Source of the DNA: Anastrepha obliqua
Lineage: Eukaryota; Arthropoda; Insecta; Diptera; Tephritidae
NCBI RefSeq assembly: GCF_027943255.1
Contig: NC_072895.1
Location: 28,618,001 to 28,682,000 of the forward strand
Direction of reading: 5' to 3'
Length of the DNA: 64,000 nucleotides
Made by a program: the position numbers and the translations under genes. The stretch's first letter is position 1. Each line of letters opens with the position of its first letter. Below are positions 1 to 14,600 of this stretch, one piece after another. The notes below the pieces were generated by a model, which did no database searches, was not told the origin of the DNA, and saw only the letters and a list, made by a program, of their open reading frames with translations.

Positions 1-3000
1 ACGTCTGTAAATAAAACCGTTGTTGTATGGAAAAAGAACCCTCAAACACATTTACAAATAAACGAAAATAAACAACAAAGAACCACTCACTTTAATGGGC
101 CGGATGGACTCGTCTCCTTTGGTGTGCTCGGCTGTGAATTGAATTCGTTGAGTTGCTGCTGCTGCTGATCGTTGCGAAAGTGATCGTAGAAACTCGATAG
201 ACACTGCGAAGTGGGACTGCTCTGACTATCGCCAGCAGACAATTCAATGCCCGTCGACATCGAGGATGATTGTGATTTCTTGAAACGTTTATTGCGACAA
301 TACGAACGGTAGCCGTGCTGGATGACCAGAGCGGCATTGGTCATTTGACGATAGTAGGCATACTGCTTATAACGACGATAGTAATTCTGTATGACTATAG
401 CGGCAGTGCGTTCCTTATTCTGCTCCTCTAGCTTCTGGCGGCCCTTGTACGAGCGATATGCTTTCTGTATGCATTTGGCAGCCTCATACAATTCACGTTG
501 TTCGGTGTCTATGAGGGCGGGAGAGGTAAATGAAATGAAAAAGTGAAATTAGAAAAAATCAAATCAGATATCAATTTTTTTTAATAGGTAGGTAGGTAAA
601 GTGGCTAAAGTACCACTCTGGCACTCCCAAAGTAGTACTAAATCTTCGTTTTGATACCATTTTGAGACCTCTAACAGGCAGATATTTAGAGCCAGTCGGA
701 GTTGTTGATGTAATGGAGAAGATTTATGGGATTTAGGTTGGCGTTCTGCCTCAGGCTGTCGAAGAAAAGAGCACCCAGTGACCTTAATCGTCCAGCTGCC
801 AAACTTGGACATTATAAAGAAAGTCCTCAACAGTCTCCCTCTCTGAAAGACCCCCACAGCTTCTGCAATAGGTGTTAAATAGTAAGCATAGTTTTTCTAT
901 TGGGTACCGATCATCCAGTGACCTGTAAATACAGCTTTGAGTTTGGAAATTGGATGGCATGGAGGCCCAAGGACTTTCTGAGTCCTCCGTCTATTATAAT
1001 GAGGCCGAAGGATTTTCGAAATACCACATGAAGAAATGGAGCTCCATCTTTTCTGTGATTTCCTGAGAAATAAGTTGTTTAATTCCCCATAAACAACAGT
1101 CCGGGGTGCCGATGATCCGGTGGAAGGGCTCTGAGACCGACTCAGTTAACCCCTTACTGGCAAGTTCATCAGCAATTTCATTTTCCTCAATGTTCCTATG
1201 ATCTGGAATCCAGATCAGCGAAATGTTAGCTGCACACCCAAGATATTTCATCTCCTCCTTACAGGAGTTGGCCAATTTAGATCTGTACCGTCGCCAATGC
1301 CTTGATCGCAGCTTGACTATTGGAAAAAATCTTAATGTCTCCCTCGCTCCCAAGTTCCCTAAGCATTTTGCATGCCTGTAGAATCACATAGACTTCTGCT
1401 TGAAAAACACTAGCAGTATTCGATCGTTTTAAGGAAGTAGATAAGTTGGCTGATTTAGAGAAGACCCGTGCTCCGACTCCCGATTCCGGGAGCCGTCAGT
1501 GAAGACAGACGTGCCAGCTTCGGTGCGGATTTTCCCCTCGTTCCAATCCTGCCTCTTGGAAAGATTGCCCTGGCACGACCCTCAAACTCCAGTTTGCGGA
1601 TAGAGAGATCTGTTCGAAGTTCGGAGAAATGCGGTGTTAACTGCCCGAAAATGCTACCATGTCCCTTGAGAGATTGCGTTCAGAGGTCAATCTTTTTACA
1701 AACGGATGCTCAGGAGCTATCTACAGGATACTTGGGCGAAACTCGGAAGCTGTGAGCTGCTTGGGCCGTATGCAGAAGTATCGTCCTGGCCACTCCCAAG
1801 TGAAAGGCAATCAGGTACTTTCCACTCTTACGTGGACTTTTACACACGGAACCATCTTCCGAGTTCTTATGCGAGGCTCTGCTTTGTTTTTCATTGGCCA
1901 AAATCGCTTAAGCGGTTATAGCGCTAATGGAGAAGAAGAAAAGGCTTCCAATGGAGTTTGGAGTCAAGTATCACTTTTAGATACGTAACTTCCAATACCA
2001 GATTGGATTTTTCGTTTCTAGTATTCGTGCTTCTCTTTTGTTTTTTTTTTGGTTTTGTGCGACATTTGTCCAAAAATTCCAGCTAAATACGCATTCTACT
2101 CACCTGTCAACGTCAGCTTCGAGAAATCTGCTTCAAACGGATACTGGCTACTGCTGGAGGCATGCAAAAATTCGGTCAACTGTTTGGTTGAGGGTGGTGG
2201 ACTTGGCGAGCTAACAGACGGATCTGCGCCCAGTATGGAGTAACTGGCTGGTGACTGCAATGGTCCGGAACTAGCAGGACTCAGACTCGAACAAGGTGTG
2301 CTAACATCATGATAACGGTAACTGTGATCGTTGAAATCGAAGCTCTCAAAGTGTGTATTCGGCAACGAATCGAGTGGATCCATAAAACCATTATTTAAGC
2401 TGGGCGAATCTGAGTTGAGCGGTTCAGTAAGCGGACTGCCAAGCACCATCATCTCATCCGCTTCATTCTGACGTGTAAATAAAAGAAGTTACATTAATTT
2501 AAAGACGCAGCAGACTGATGTAAACTTGCCTACCTTTATACGCTCCGGCATAGCGGCGATGATGTGTTCTGCCAGGGTGAGCACTTTGGCATCAGAGTCC
2601 CCTACAAAGTGGAGAAACAACAAAAACCAAAAAATGTTAGCGCGATCGTATTTGTATGCGCTTAGCGGACACCCAATACAGAAAAATGTGAACATAGACT
2701 ACAGCTGGCAGTAACCTGATGCGCACACATATACACATACATACACATATACCTGCATGCGATCTATGAAATGTTCGATCAAGTTTCATTTGGCATAATT
2801 TCAAGATCCTGTGCGGGGTATACGTGTATGAGAGGATTTTAGTATTTAATACATCGACACAAGCAAATCAAAACATTTAGGAGAGTGTATTTGTAACAGA
2901 AACAAAATAAATGAATTGTACCCATACGCCTTCAACTAATTCACCAACTACAGGAACACTCAAATGCCAAATTCTTCACAAATTTCACATGCAGATTATT

Positions 3001-6000
3001 TAACTAATAGAGAGAGTTGTAAATAAAATAAAATAATTAAATAATGGAAAATAATAATAATTATAATAATAATAGGAAATCAAACAACTAAAAGCCGCTT
3101 ATGCAAGAGCATGAAATTACATATTTACACAACTATTAAAAGCTGTCCGCATTATGATTTTTGATTTTTGATTTTTGATTTTGAGTATTAAAAATAAATA
3201 TTCAATTTACGTTCCTCTTTACACACTTAAGAAATACATTTTCGCATAATTTCTTCTTTTTTTTTTGCCATTTTTATATACAATTACCGATTACTCATTT
3301 TACTCATTAGGTACTAAATTTACATGATTTATTAATACATAAATATTTACACACCAGTTCATTTGTTTGTTAGTTAGCTGTTCAGCACAATTACTCATAC
3401 ATCAAATACTTATATATGCCAACAATTTATACAACAACAATTAAGTAATAACGTAAACAAACAAAGAGTGCAGATCTGCAGGAGAAATGCACTTAGTACT
3501 GTACAGTACAGAGAGAGAGAGTGAAGTATACATATATCAATGTATGTATGTTTGTATGTATAGAGTACATATAGAGAGCATAGAGTGCACACACAAACTG
3601 ACCTACAATAGCATCGTTCTCATTACTTATAGTCACATCGTTTACATCATCATTATTGATCGTTGATGTATCATCGTGATCTTTGTCGGGTAAGGGACTT
3701 GAATCGCCAGTTGATACCTCGCCTGATATACATACACATATAGGGTGGTACATACATATAATATTGGAGAAAATATAGTTTTGAAATAAATTGAAATTTA
3801 TACAATTTGAGTTGGAATAAAAGAAACTTATTTTAAATAACAAAAAAAACAAAACCAAACCAAAAAACCAAAAACATTTAAATAAATTTGCAAAACAAAA
3901 CATATTAAATTTTTTATATGGAAAAATAGAAAAGAAAAAAAAAACGCTTGTACAATAAAGTAAATTACGGAGCAGTTATTTGCACCGTACACTTACACAA
4001 TGCAAAGTCCATTTTGCGTGATGGCGACAGCAAGGAATTCGTTGTATTTGTGGCGGCCAGCGTATCCAAAGATGACTCCACGGCCAAATTGAAATTGTCA
4101 TGCGCATCAAAACTGCAATAAAAAGCATAATTTTAGTAAGTATATTTGGATCTCCGATTATATGTATATATTTTTATAATTGGCGCGTACACCGTTTTTT
4201 GGTGTTTGGTGGAGCTCCTCCTCCTATTTGTGGTGTGCGTCTTGATGTTGTTTCACAAATAGAGGGACCTACAGTTCTTATGAGGAGCTTTTTGAAATGA
4301 AACTTCTTAGGCGTCGATGGACGAGCGAGAATGGAGAGTAAAATTTCAAGGCCATGCAACGTTTTGGGCATTTTCGTTCCGCGAGAGAGAAAAAAGATAT
4401 AACGTAGAGGAGAAGGAGAGAGAGAGCTATACCTTATATATATCTTAGATACACTTTAGGTTATTTTTCCTGAATTGTTCCTTGTGGTTGCTAATTTCTA
4501 GTGAGAAATAACGCTGCCTACTTTTTGGCGCTTGTTTGATGGCGCAAACTTGTAGGAAATATATTTTTGGTGCCTGCTTTTTGGCGTTATATTTCCTTGG
4601 TGCTTACTGTTTGTGGCGTTTTTTGGTCCCAATTTTTTTAGCGTTTTGTTTTTGTGCCTAGTTTTTGGCGCTTATTTCCGTTAACTGGCTAGTGCTTGTG
4701 CGTACTATAAAGTGCTATCCATTCCGGCGTCGGATTTATTGGTATTGCCTTGCGGTAATTTGTGCCGTTGCTGCGGTCCTGGAATCGCTGCGTTTGTGCG
4801 CGTGATAAATGCTCGGAGTAGTGCGCGTTGTTGCCACGGTTTGTGTCCGGCGTTTACGTACACCGGTCGACCCTTTTTTGTAAATTTTGTCTATTTGTAT
4901 TCTCTGCAAATGTTGTGAGTTTATTTAGATATATATTCTCTCCCTCTCTCTCGGGTCTCTACCTTTTTTTTTGTCTGTCTTGAAAGTTTCACGTCTGTCA
5001 TGTATACTACACTACACGCACTTTTTTCCATGGCAGAAATAAACTCGGAGGTTTGCCATTACCTGCCGAGGGGCGACCGCTATAGGAAAAAACGTTTTTC
5101 TTCATTTCGGTCTTTCACCGAGATTCGAACCTACGTACTCCGAATGGTAGTCACGCATCAACTCATTCGGCTACGACGGTCGAGCCATTTGGGTCTACTA
5201 GTAAAGGTTATATTTAGTTATATTAGTTTGTTTGCGGGAAAATTCAACAAAGTCTCAACTTCTACCAGAAAATAAAGGATGCTCAGATTGGGTTTTTTTT
5301 TTGACAGATCACGCTTTACTCTTGTCAAACAAAATACATCATTTCTTTCAGTATTCAATGACATTTCATCATGGAAAGATTTACGCCTCAACAACGTTTA
5401 AAAATCGTACAAATGTATTACGAAAATCAAGGCCCTTTGAAAAGTGTTCACAGGCCAACTGCGCCCAGCCCGTTTTTGACTTGATGCCTACATCAATAAG
5501 CAATATTTAAGTATTTGCGCTAAAGAGCAACTCGAAGCCATTCAAGAACAGCCATTACATCCACTGAAAACAACCGTTTTGGTGCGGTCTAGGGGAGGAA
5601 GAAATCATCGGCCCATATTTCCTCAAAGACGAGCCCGACGCCCACTTAACAGTGAATAGCGAACGCTGTCACGCCATGATAAACGACTTTTTGATGCCGG
5701 ATGCCAGATGCCGGAAATTGAAGCCGTGATCTCCACAACGAGGTACCGTCAAGACGGTTCCAAGACAGCAGACAGCGCTACTTGCCACACAGCCCGCGAA
5801 ACAATGAATTTACTGCGTCGTCGTCTCGGACCGGTGGATTGTCCACCAAGTTTGCACATCTAAAAGATGTAAAATGAAATTCGCACATTTAGTGAGAATG
5901 AGCAGCGCCTTATTGACTCACTGTAGTTATTGAAAATTTTTAATTTGATTTTCGATTAATGCAAATTCGACATAGTCTGAAAATTTTTAAAATTTGAAAA

Positions 6001-8659
6001 TTAAAATCTGATCAATATTTGTATCCCTTTAGTTATTTATTTATTGGATACTAGGACACAAAGGAATAGACGAAAATCCGATTGAGAGCCAATGAGCTCG
6101 CAATTTGCTTGCCAAAATTGAGCACGTTAGACATGTACCCATCACCATCCTTTCTGAAAACGAAATTGGAGGAGGAACTAGCGCTGGAAACGCAGTCGAT
6201 ATGGCAACACTCAACCTCGCTCAAAACTGCTGAAATTCTGCTAAGTATTTGGAATACCAAAACTGCAAACCTTATTTTGACACTTTCTAGGAAAGACAGC
6301 AAAATATTGTTCAAGAACTGACGGGACCCTACGGTACACTAAACAGCGCTTGTTAACTGGAGCGGCATCCCTTGGTCGGTAAAAACCCGAGTTATTCCGG
6401 TAACGTAGAAACGGCACACATGGGAACGGGACACTGTCTTACCCCACATCACACTGCCAAAATGCGATTAGTCCCGAGCGATGCGTGTAACGCAAGCAAC
6501 GAAGCGAAGGCTAGGGATGCTTTGGAACACCTACTTTGTCACTGCCCTGCGCTTTCTAGGACTCAACAAATGTGCTTAAGATCAACATATTTTTCATCCT
6601 GAAAGGATATCGCTGACAGAAGGCTGAACGGCTTGCTAAAACTCGCGAAGGCGTGCGCCTTAAGAATTACCTAAAATAATAGCACTGGTAACACAGGGTC
6701 CATTGTCTAAGAGGTCTTTGTGAGAGGTCTTTTTACAGATCACCTAGCACCACCTAATCTAACCTAGTATTTCTTCGGTACTTCTTCGTTTAGGACGGGG
6801 GTTAAAATTATATAGCTACTGAATTGCAGAGTTACTGACTTTTACGATTTGATTCTGCAGCTCCTATTTTTTAAAAGCAATAATTAAGAATACTGAATTA
6901 CCTTTGCAGGCGCGTTATGTCCTTGAAGGATTTGCCCGGCTTTGTTCGTATATCCATATTGATTCCACTATCGACGGACGAGCGTTTCGAAAAGCGACTG
7001 GCATTCGGTGGACTTTGATTGCTGCAAAGAATATTATAGAATTTGAAGGCATTTCAAACTACGAGCAAGTGGTTAAATACGTCCATATCAAATGTCAAAT
7101 ATTTTATAGCCTCAAAAGCTCGGCAACAAATTTCCAAAATACAGCGCAAAATATATCGAAAGTGTTTAAAATATGATATTTTCTAGACTCAAATTACAAA
7201 AAAAAAGTGAAAAGTGTGAAAAGTAAACAATTAAAAATAAGGTGTGGGTTGCGTGATAAAGTGCCTAGAAAACTATTTTTACTATGCAGCGTCCATTTCG
7301 TAACCGGGGATTAACACAGCGCAATTGATAAATAAAATATCATCTGATGTATTCTAAGATTATACCCAAGAATGATAGAACCACGATTGCGCCGATCATA
7401 GAGTAGGTGACGTCACATTTGTGTGTTGGAAGTTTTGGCTGAGTGACACAGCCCAGACTCAATTATCACAAAATAGGCCATTTTGAATTAATGCATTTTT
7501 TATCTGTTTATGTTTGTCAATTTGATACCGGAGTAGAAGATACATCTTTTAACAGCTCACGAACAAATAAAGGTTTCCAGCTCTCATTTACTAATATACT
7601 CAGTAGCTTTTCGGGCTTGGCAAATGACCCAACTCCTGGAGAAGATGGCTTCCCTCCTATATTATTAAAAAACTGTGCCTCATCGTTAGCAAAACCATTA
7701 ACAATTATCTTCAATAAATCACTAACTTCTGGTGAATTTTTACGTCCATTCAATTTCCAAACGCGTAGCTGTGTTTACCGGTCATTGATTGGACGGTCGG
7801 CACACACGCGAACCTCTCGTAATTATTAGAGTAAATCTACCACATCTAAATATACGCACGCACTTAGAACTAGCAAATCACTCATGGCACCCAATGCTAT
7901 ACTCACCTTGCCACAGCTACGGGGCGCAAAAATACACCATCATGACTGCGTTGCATATCCAGGGCGTCGAATGTAGTGAAAACGTGTTCGTTGTCTTTGA
8001 CATCGTATAATTGTTCGTTGGTGTTCAATGATTTTGAGTGAATATCAGTTAGCTGTTGCAAAAATAAGAACAAAAATTATTTTAGATACTTTGAGTTGAT
8101 TTACTATATATTTTTCGTGGAAATTCAAACTTACGGAATATTTATTTAGACTGAGCGATAGATTGCCAAAGGTGCTCTTCTTAGTTTGTTTGACGCGTTC
8201 CTCTTCTAGACGACAGATTTCCGAAATGAGAGCTTTATGTCTAAGGGAGAAAGAGTTATTTTTTTGTTGTAGATAGTGAGAATACAAAGTGAAAAATCAT
8301 GCAGATGCTACAAATGGATTTTTGTATATTTATAGACCAGCAAAACCTGGTATGTCGGCCAGATGATTCGATAACATAAAAACTCACAGCTTAATTTGGC
8401 GAATGGAATTTTGGCAAACGCAAAGATAATTTTATAGTAGTATTCAGTAGGTTTTTCTATTTCAAAGTTCTATTAATAATTCTTTAGAAAAATTTTTCCT
8501 TAAAAAAAATTCCCTTCCTGAATGTACAGAAATTTTCCTCAAGGAAGTGATTTTTTTTTTCTTAAACAAAACTAAAAAATTTTTTTTCACAAAGCGCGCA
8601 AAAGATTTTGTTAACGAATACGAAAGACCAAAGTCAACCTTAAAAGTATTCGACAAGAT

Positions 8660-8692
<33 letters not shown>

Positions 8693-11600
8693 AAAATCTT
8701 AAAAACAAATGATTGGCCGAGCTCCTCCTCCTATTTGTTGTGTACGTCTTGATGTCATTCCACAAATGGAGGGACCTACAGTTTTAAGTCGACTTCGAGC
8801 GGAGGAGTTTTTTCATGCTCAGCGTTTTTCACACTCAGCGGTTTACCATTGCTTTCTAAGGGGCGATCGCTATTTGAAAAAACTTTTTCTATAATTTTGC
8901 TGTTTCATGCGCGAAGATTCGAACTTACGCTCTCCCGAATGGTAGTCATGTACTAACTCATTTGGCTCCTAAAAATAATTTTCCTTGATATTTTTCTGAT
9001 TGGTTGTTTTGATTTTATTCAACAAGGCATAGCAACGTATGCCGGGTATTGAATTATTATGGTTATTAATAAAAAATTATTTTGTATGAAATTATTGTTT
9101 GTAATTCTTTTATATACATATCCTAAATCCCTCAAAACTACTCCTACGCGAGCGGGGCTGCGGGTTAAAGCTAGTCTTTTTTATAATTTTATTTTTTATA
9201 ATTTAATTTTTTAAATTTAATTTTTTTATGATATAATTTTTTGTTTTTATTATTTTATTTTTCTATATTTATTATAATTTTGAATTTTTTTTATAATTTC
9301 ATTTGTTTTTTTACATAATAATTTTATTTTTTATAATTTTTGATTTTTTTTATAATTTCAGTTTTTTAATAATTTATTTTTTTTTTTACTTTTTTATAAT
9401 TTTATTGTTTTAACACTTTAAATATTTTATTTATATATTCATCATCATATAATTTTTTTATAATTTTATTTATTTAACTTATATTTTTATTTTTTGTTTT
9501 TATAATTTAATTTCTCTATATTTTTTACAATTTTTTATTTTTTTTTTATAATTTCCTTTGTTTTTTTATAATTTTATTTTTATAATTTTTTATTTTTTTT
9601 TTTAAATTTCATTGTTCATTTTTTTTGTAATTTCATTTATTTTTTTATAATTGTTTTTTATAATTTAATTTTTTTATGATATAATTTTTTGTTTTTATAA
9701 TTTTATTTTTCTATATTTATTATAATTTTTCGTTTTTTGTTTATAATTTCATTTGTTTTTTTTTATAATTTTATTATAATTTTGTATTCTTTTATAATTT
9801 CATTTGTTTCTTTATAATTTTTTTTGTTTATAATTTCATTTTATAATTTACTTTTTATAATATCATTTTTTTTTACTTTTTTATAATTTTATTTCTTTTT
9901 TACATTTTTATAATTTCTTTTCTTAACACTTTGAATATTTTTTTTAAATTTATATATTTTAATAAATTAACTTTTTTATTTTCTTTTTATAATTTTATTA
10001 TTCAATTTTTTTATGATTTTTAAATAATTTTTTTACAATTTTATATTCAAATTTTTTTATAATTTTTTATTTTTTCATTATTAGTTTTTTTATTTTTTGT
10101 TTTTATAATTTTATTTTTCTATATTTTTTATGATTGTTATTTTTTTATAATTTCATTTGTTTGTTTTATTTTTCATATTTTGGTTTTTTTGTATAATTTT
10201 TTTTCATTTTTTTTGATAATTTAATTTAATTTATTTTTTAATTTAATTTAATTTTTTTTATTTTTTTTATAACTCTATTTTGTTTCGTATGTTTTATGCA
10301 CAACAAAAGCCGTATAACTTAAAGTTTCAAACTTTGTACAAAATTAAAAAAACGTCAAATTTCATAAAAATTTCACACTTTGTAAGCGGAAACTTCGCAA
10401 ATGCAGTTTTATAGCGATTTGGAATTCTAAAGTGTAAAATTACAGTGGCTCAAAAATCGCATTGCTTTTTAACATTTTGTTTTTTAACGGAGGTCATATG
10501 AGTTACGTTTTGTTGTAGTATGAATTATATTTTTATAAAATAAAAACTTTGAACATTAAAAAAAATTAAAAAAAAAAAATGTAAAAAGTCCATAAACTTG
10601 GCTACATTCAACAAATGAACAATTTTTTTTTTTAGATATTTTTGCAGAAATTACCCACAGTGAAAAGATTTCAGAATGTGTGGCCAAGATCAGACCGTTA
10701 ACCGGCTCTCAGCGAATTTAAAAGAATCTGAAAGCTGATAGGCTGCTGTCACCGGGGTCATGGCAGCGGTTTGTTCACGAAAAAACTGAGATCGTGTTAG
10801 TGATATACGAAAAAAATCAACGTAATCACCAGTCAAATTATTTCGTTGCCGTCTGAAGAACGACTGATTGGACGAGTGCGTGAATACGTGTGAAATGAGT
10901 GGGCAGAATTCTGTTGCCGAGTACCCGATGATGTGGCAACCGAAGTTGCTCGCACAATTTGGTATTCACCATAGCAGACTAGCCAAAGCAGCATCCTTGG
11001 AAATGACCACACCAGCGCCACATTCAGGCGGTATATAAAAAACCATGGCAAATTCAATAATTTAGTTATGTTCAAATATTTTGAATATGAATTCTACTTT
11101 TAAGGGCATATCTAATAATCTTGGAGGTAGTTTGAAGAAGCCATAGCCGAGTGGCTTGGTGCGCGAATACGAAGTACGTAGGTTGGGTTGGAATATCCGT
11201 GCATGAAACACCAAAACGATAGAAAAAGTTGTTTTCTAATAGCGGTCGCATCTCGGCAGGCAATGGCAAGCCTCCGAGTCTATTTCTGCCATGGAAAAAT
11301 TTCTCATAAAAATCAATTTCCGCTCGGAGTATACTTACAACTGTAGGTCCCTCCATTTGTGGAACAACATCAAGACGCAATCCACAAATAGGAGGAGGAG
11401 CTTGGCCAAACACACAAAAAGGGTCCAAGCGCCAATTATGTATTTATTTATTTAGTTTGAACCTTCCCCAATAGAAATGTTGTCGTACGTACCCCTTGAA
11501 GTTAGCAATATCCAGTGGTGTTTGCTGAACATTGTCCTTGATCTTCAAAGCATTGTGATTCCACTTGTACAGTATGGTGGCCATTTCCACGTGATTTCGT

Positions 11601-14600
11601 GCACAAGCCCAAGCCTGTAAAATTTAAAATAAACCAGAAGTATGAAACTAGCATTGCCATTCCCACTCACCAGCGGCGTATAACCGTAGACATCCTGACT
11701 CAGCGCATCAATCTCAGTCTCGAGTATGATGTTTGGATTCTCGGTGCGCCAATTAAGCAAAGCACAAACCAACTTGGAGTAGCCAAGCGCCGCTGCGAAA
11801 TGCAACAGAGTCATGCCTTTGAAGCCGCTACTCCAGTTGCTGCCATTCAATAGCCAAGCTCGTTTCATGAGCTGTTGGCAATAGCTCACCAACTGCTCTT
11901 CGAAGTTCTTATGTAGCAAAAGTGTCTGTTGCTCAAACTATAAAAAGGATAAAGCAATCGGATGACATGGAAATTATTAAACTATTCTCCATTCCATTAC
12001 ATTTGCTAGTGGCCTACTCACCAGGGTCACTGACGCCTCCGCTTTCACCTGCATCTTTTCGTCTATCAATGCCAACCGATTGAGCAGCGTGAACTTGTAC
12101 AGGCAATCGTTGGTGTGCGCATCGAAGGGCATTTCGTTGCACAACGTCGTCTTGTACTCGAACAGCACCGTATCGGAGATCACATAGTTGTTGCAGGACA
12201 CCTGCAGTGTGGCGAAACCGGCCTCGTGCGGTGGACAGTAGCAGCGTAGGACACCTTCCTGTATTAGCTGCGTGGGTACCGGTTGCGCATCGAAAAGCAG
12301 CGTGTAAGTGGCGTTTGCAGTCCATGGGCCAGCTACGAGCACCTTTACGCCGCCCTCTGTGTATGCCCATTCAGGACTGAAATCACAAATGTTTAGTAAC
12401 TTTTTGCCACCCTCCAAGTCGGCGTTGCAGTGGAGTTGGCTGCTGTTGTGTTGTGAGTCTAACGAACTGTGTATAGCAGCCTGTTGTTGAGCGTGTAGTT
12501 GTTGCTGGTGTTGTTGCTGCTGCTGCTGCTGCTGCTGCTGCACAGTATTGGATAACGCTTCTTTATCATCCAAGTCCAATTCGGGAAATTCAACTAACAT
12601 ATCGAATGCATCCAAATTGGCAAACACATCGTCAGCATCCTCATCGTCCCCCTCGCAACTAACGCCGGGCACGTGTATCTCATCGTCACTCTGAGCTGCG
12701 CAATCACCACCCAAAAAATCTATGGAACTTAGCATTTGCGCCTCTACAGCCGCTGCCGCTGCTGCTGCTGCTGCAGCCGCCGCAGCTGAGGCTGCCATTT
12801 TCTGATTCGTCGCACCGAAAGGCATATTCGCTATGAGCGTGCGTTGTATGTCTTCCTGCGAGAGATCGAGTGTCTCATTAAGGAAGCTCAGTGAATCGTT
12901 TAAATCGTGTGTGGAATGTGAAGCTGGTTGCCGTTGTTGTTGTTGTTGCTGCTGCTGCTGCTGACTACTAACGGTATTGCCATTGTTGCTCAATTCCAGT
13001 GATTCAAAGTCAATTGCATGTGTTTGTTGTTGTTGCTGTTGTTGTTCTGTTTCACAATTTTCTTGTTGCTGTTGTTGTTGTTGTACATTGTTTACCGTGG
13101 CACCATCGTTGGAAGCACCAATATTTACACAACCTTCTGTAGTGCTGTTGCTGTTGTACTCTGTTACTTGATTGTTGCCGTTACAATTGTTGTGGCTGTT
13201 ATTTTTGGAAGTATTCGTAATTTGTTTAACATCACTGCCGGACGACATCTGCAAGGAAAATTAAAGGGTACGAGGGTTAGAAGATTATTAAAAACGAAAA
13301 AAAGTTAACTAAATTAAGAAAAGGAGAAAAAAAATTTAAAAATACAAAAATAAAATACGAAAAAAGTAAATAAAAATAATAAAAAATAAAGTTAAACAAA
13401 ATAAAATAAAATTAAAAAAAAATAAAAATAAAAATAAATATAAAATACAAAAATTAAGTACGAAAAAAGGAAACAAGAATAATAAAAAATTAAGTGAAAA
13501 TTTTTAAAATAAAATAAAACAAATAAAATAAAAAAGAAAAAAAAAGAAAAAAAAGCAAAGGAGAGAAAGTGAATTAAAAAAAAAATAAAATACGAAAATA
13601 AAAAAAAATAATAAATTAAAAATGAAATATGAAAAAAGTAGATAAGAATAATACAAAATAAAGTGAAAAAAATAAAAAATAAAAATAAAAATAAAATACA
13701 AATACGAAAAAAGTAAATAAGAATAATAAAAAATAAAGTTAAAATTTTGAAATAAAATAAAACAAATAAAATAAAAATAAATAAAATAAAAAAAGCAAAG
13801 AAGAGTAATAAAAAATAAAGTGAATCAAAATAAATAAATAAATAAAATACAAAAAAAATAATAAAATAAGAAAAAGTAGATAAGAACAATGCAAAATAAA
13901 ATAAAAAAAATAAATAAAAAATAAAAATAAAATACAAAAATGAAGTAAGAAAAAAGTAAATAAGAATAATAAAAAATAAAGTGAAAAATGTAAAATAAAA
14001 TAAAATAATAATAACATACGAAAATAAAAAAAAAACAATAAAACAAAAATCAAATATGAAAAAAGTAGATAAGAAAAATAAAAAAATAAAGTGAAACAAA
14101 ATAGAATAAAATAAAATTAAAATAAAATAAAATAAAATTCCAATAAAAAAAATAAAATATGAAAAAATAAACAAGAATTATAAAAAATTAAGTGCGAAAA
14201 ATAAAAAAAATAAATAATAATAATAATAAATAAATATGGAAAAAGTAAATAAGAATAATAAAACATGAAGTGAAAAAAATAATATAATTAAATAAAAATA
14301 AATAATAATATATAATTAAATTAAAAAAACAAAATGAAATAAAAAAAAAAAATTAAAATAAAATAAAATAAAATACGAAAAAAGCAAACAAGATAATAAA
14401 AAAACAGTGAAACAAAATAAAATAAAACAAATTAAAATTAAATAAATAAAATAAGCGATAATAAATAAAAAATCCATAAAATTAATTAGAAAAAAATAAT
14501 ATTAAAATAAAATTTAAATAAAATGAAAAATAAATAAACATAAAAATATTATTTTTATCCTTCATTTGCAATTTGCATTAGGAATTCCAATATTGCCTCG

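Noticed and set aside
3607..3722. 116-nt version of exon 15 as the main form
   Set aside because: It shifts the frame into a stop before the conserved IQ region; the 120-nt form with donor TAG|GTCAGT keeps the frame. The short form is kept only as a possible regulated outcome.
5100..5188. Possible functional tRNA gene
   Set aside because: A and B boxes are present but the acceptor stem cannot pair and the same head is attached to a SINE body at seven places.
12014..12370. Minus-strand 118-codon ORF with Arg/His-rich sequence
   Set aside because: Out-of-frame shadow of Camta exon 9, which reads the TIG domain in the proper frame.
12977..13308. Plus-strand Cys/Leu/Val-rich ORFs
   Set aside because: They are the reverse strand of the Camta polyQ codons.
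13392..14174. Minus-strand ORF of 260 codons rich in Phe/Ile/Leu/Tyr
   Set aside because: It is the translation of an A-rich tandem array; no start context, no domain, and the same composition in all frames.
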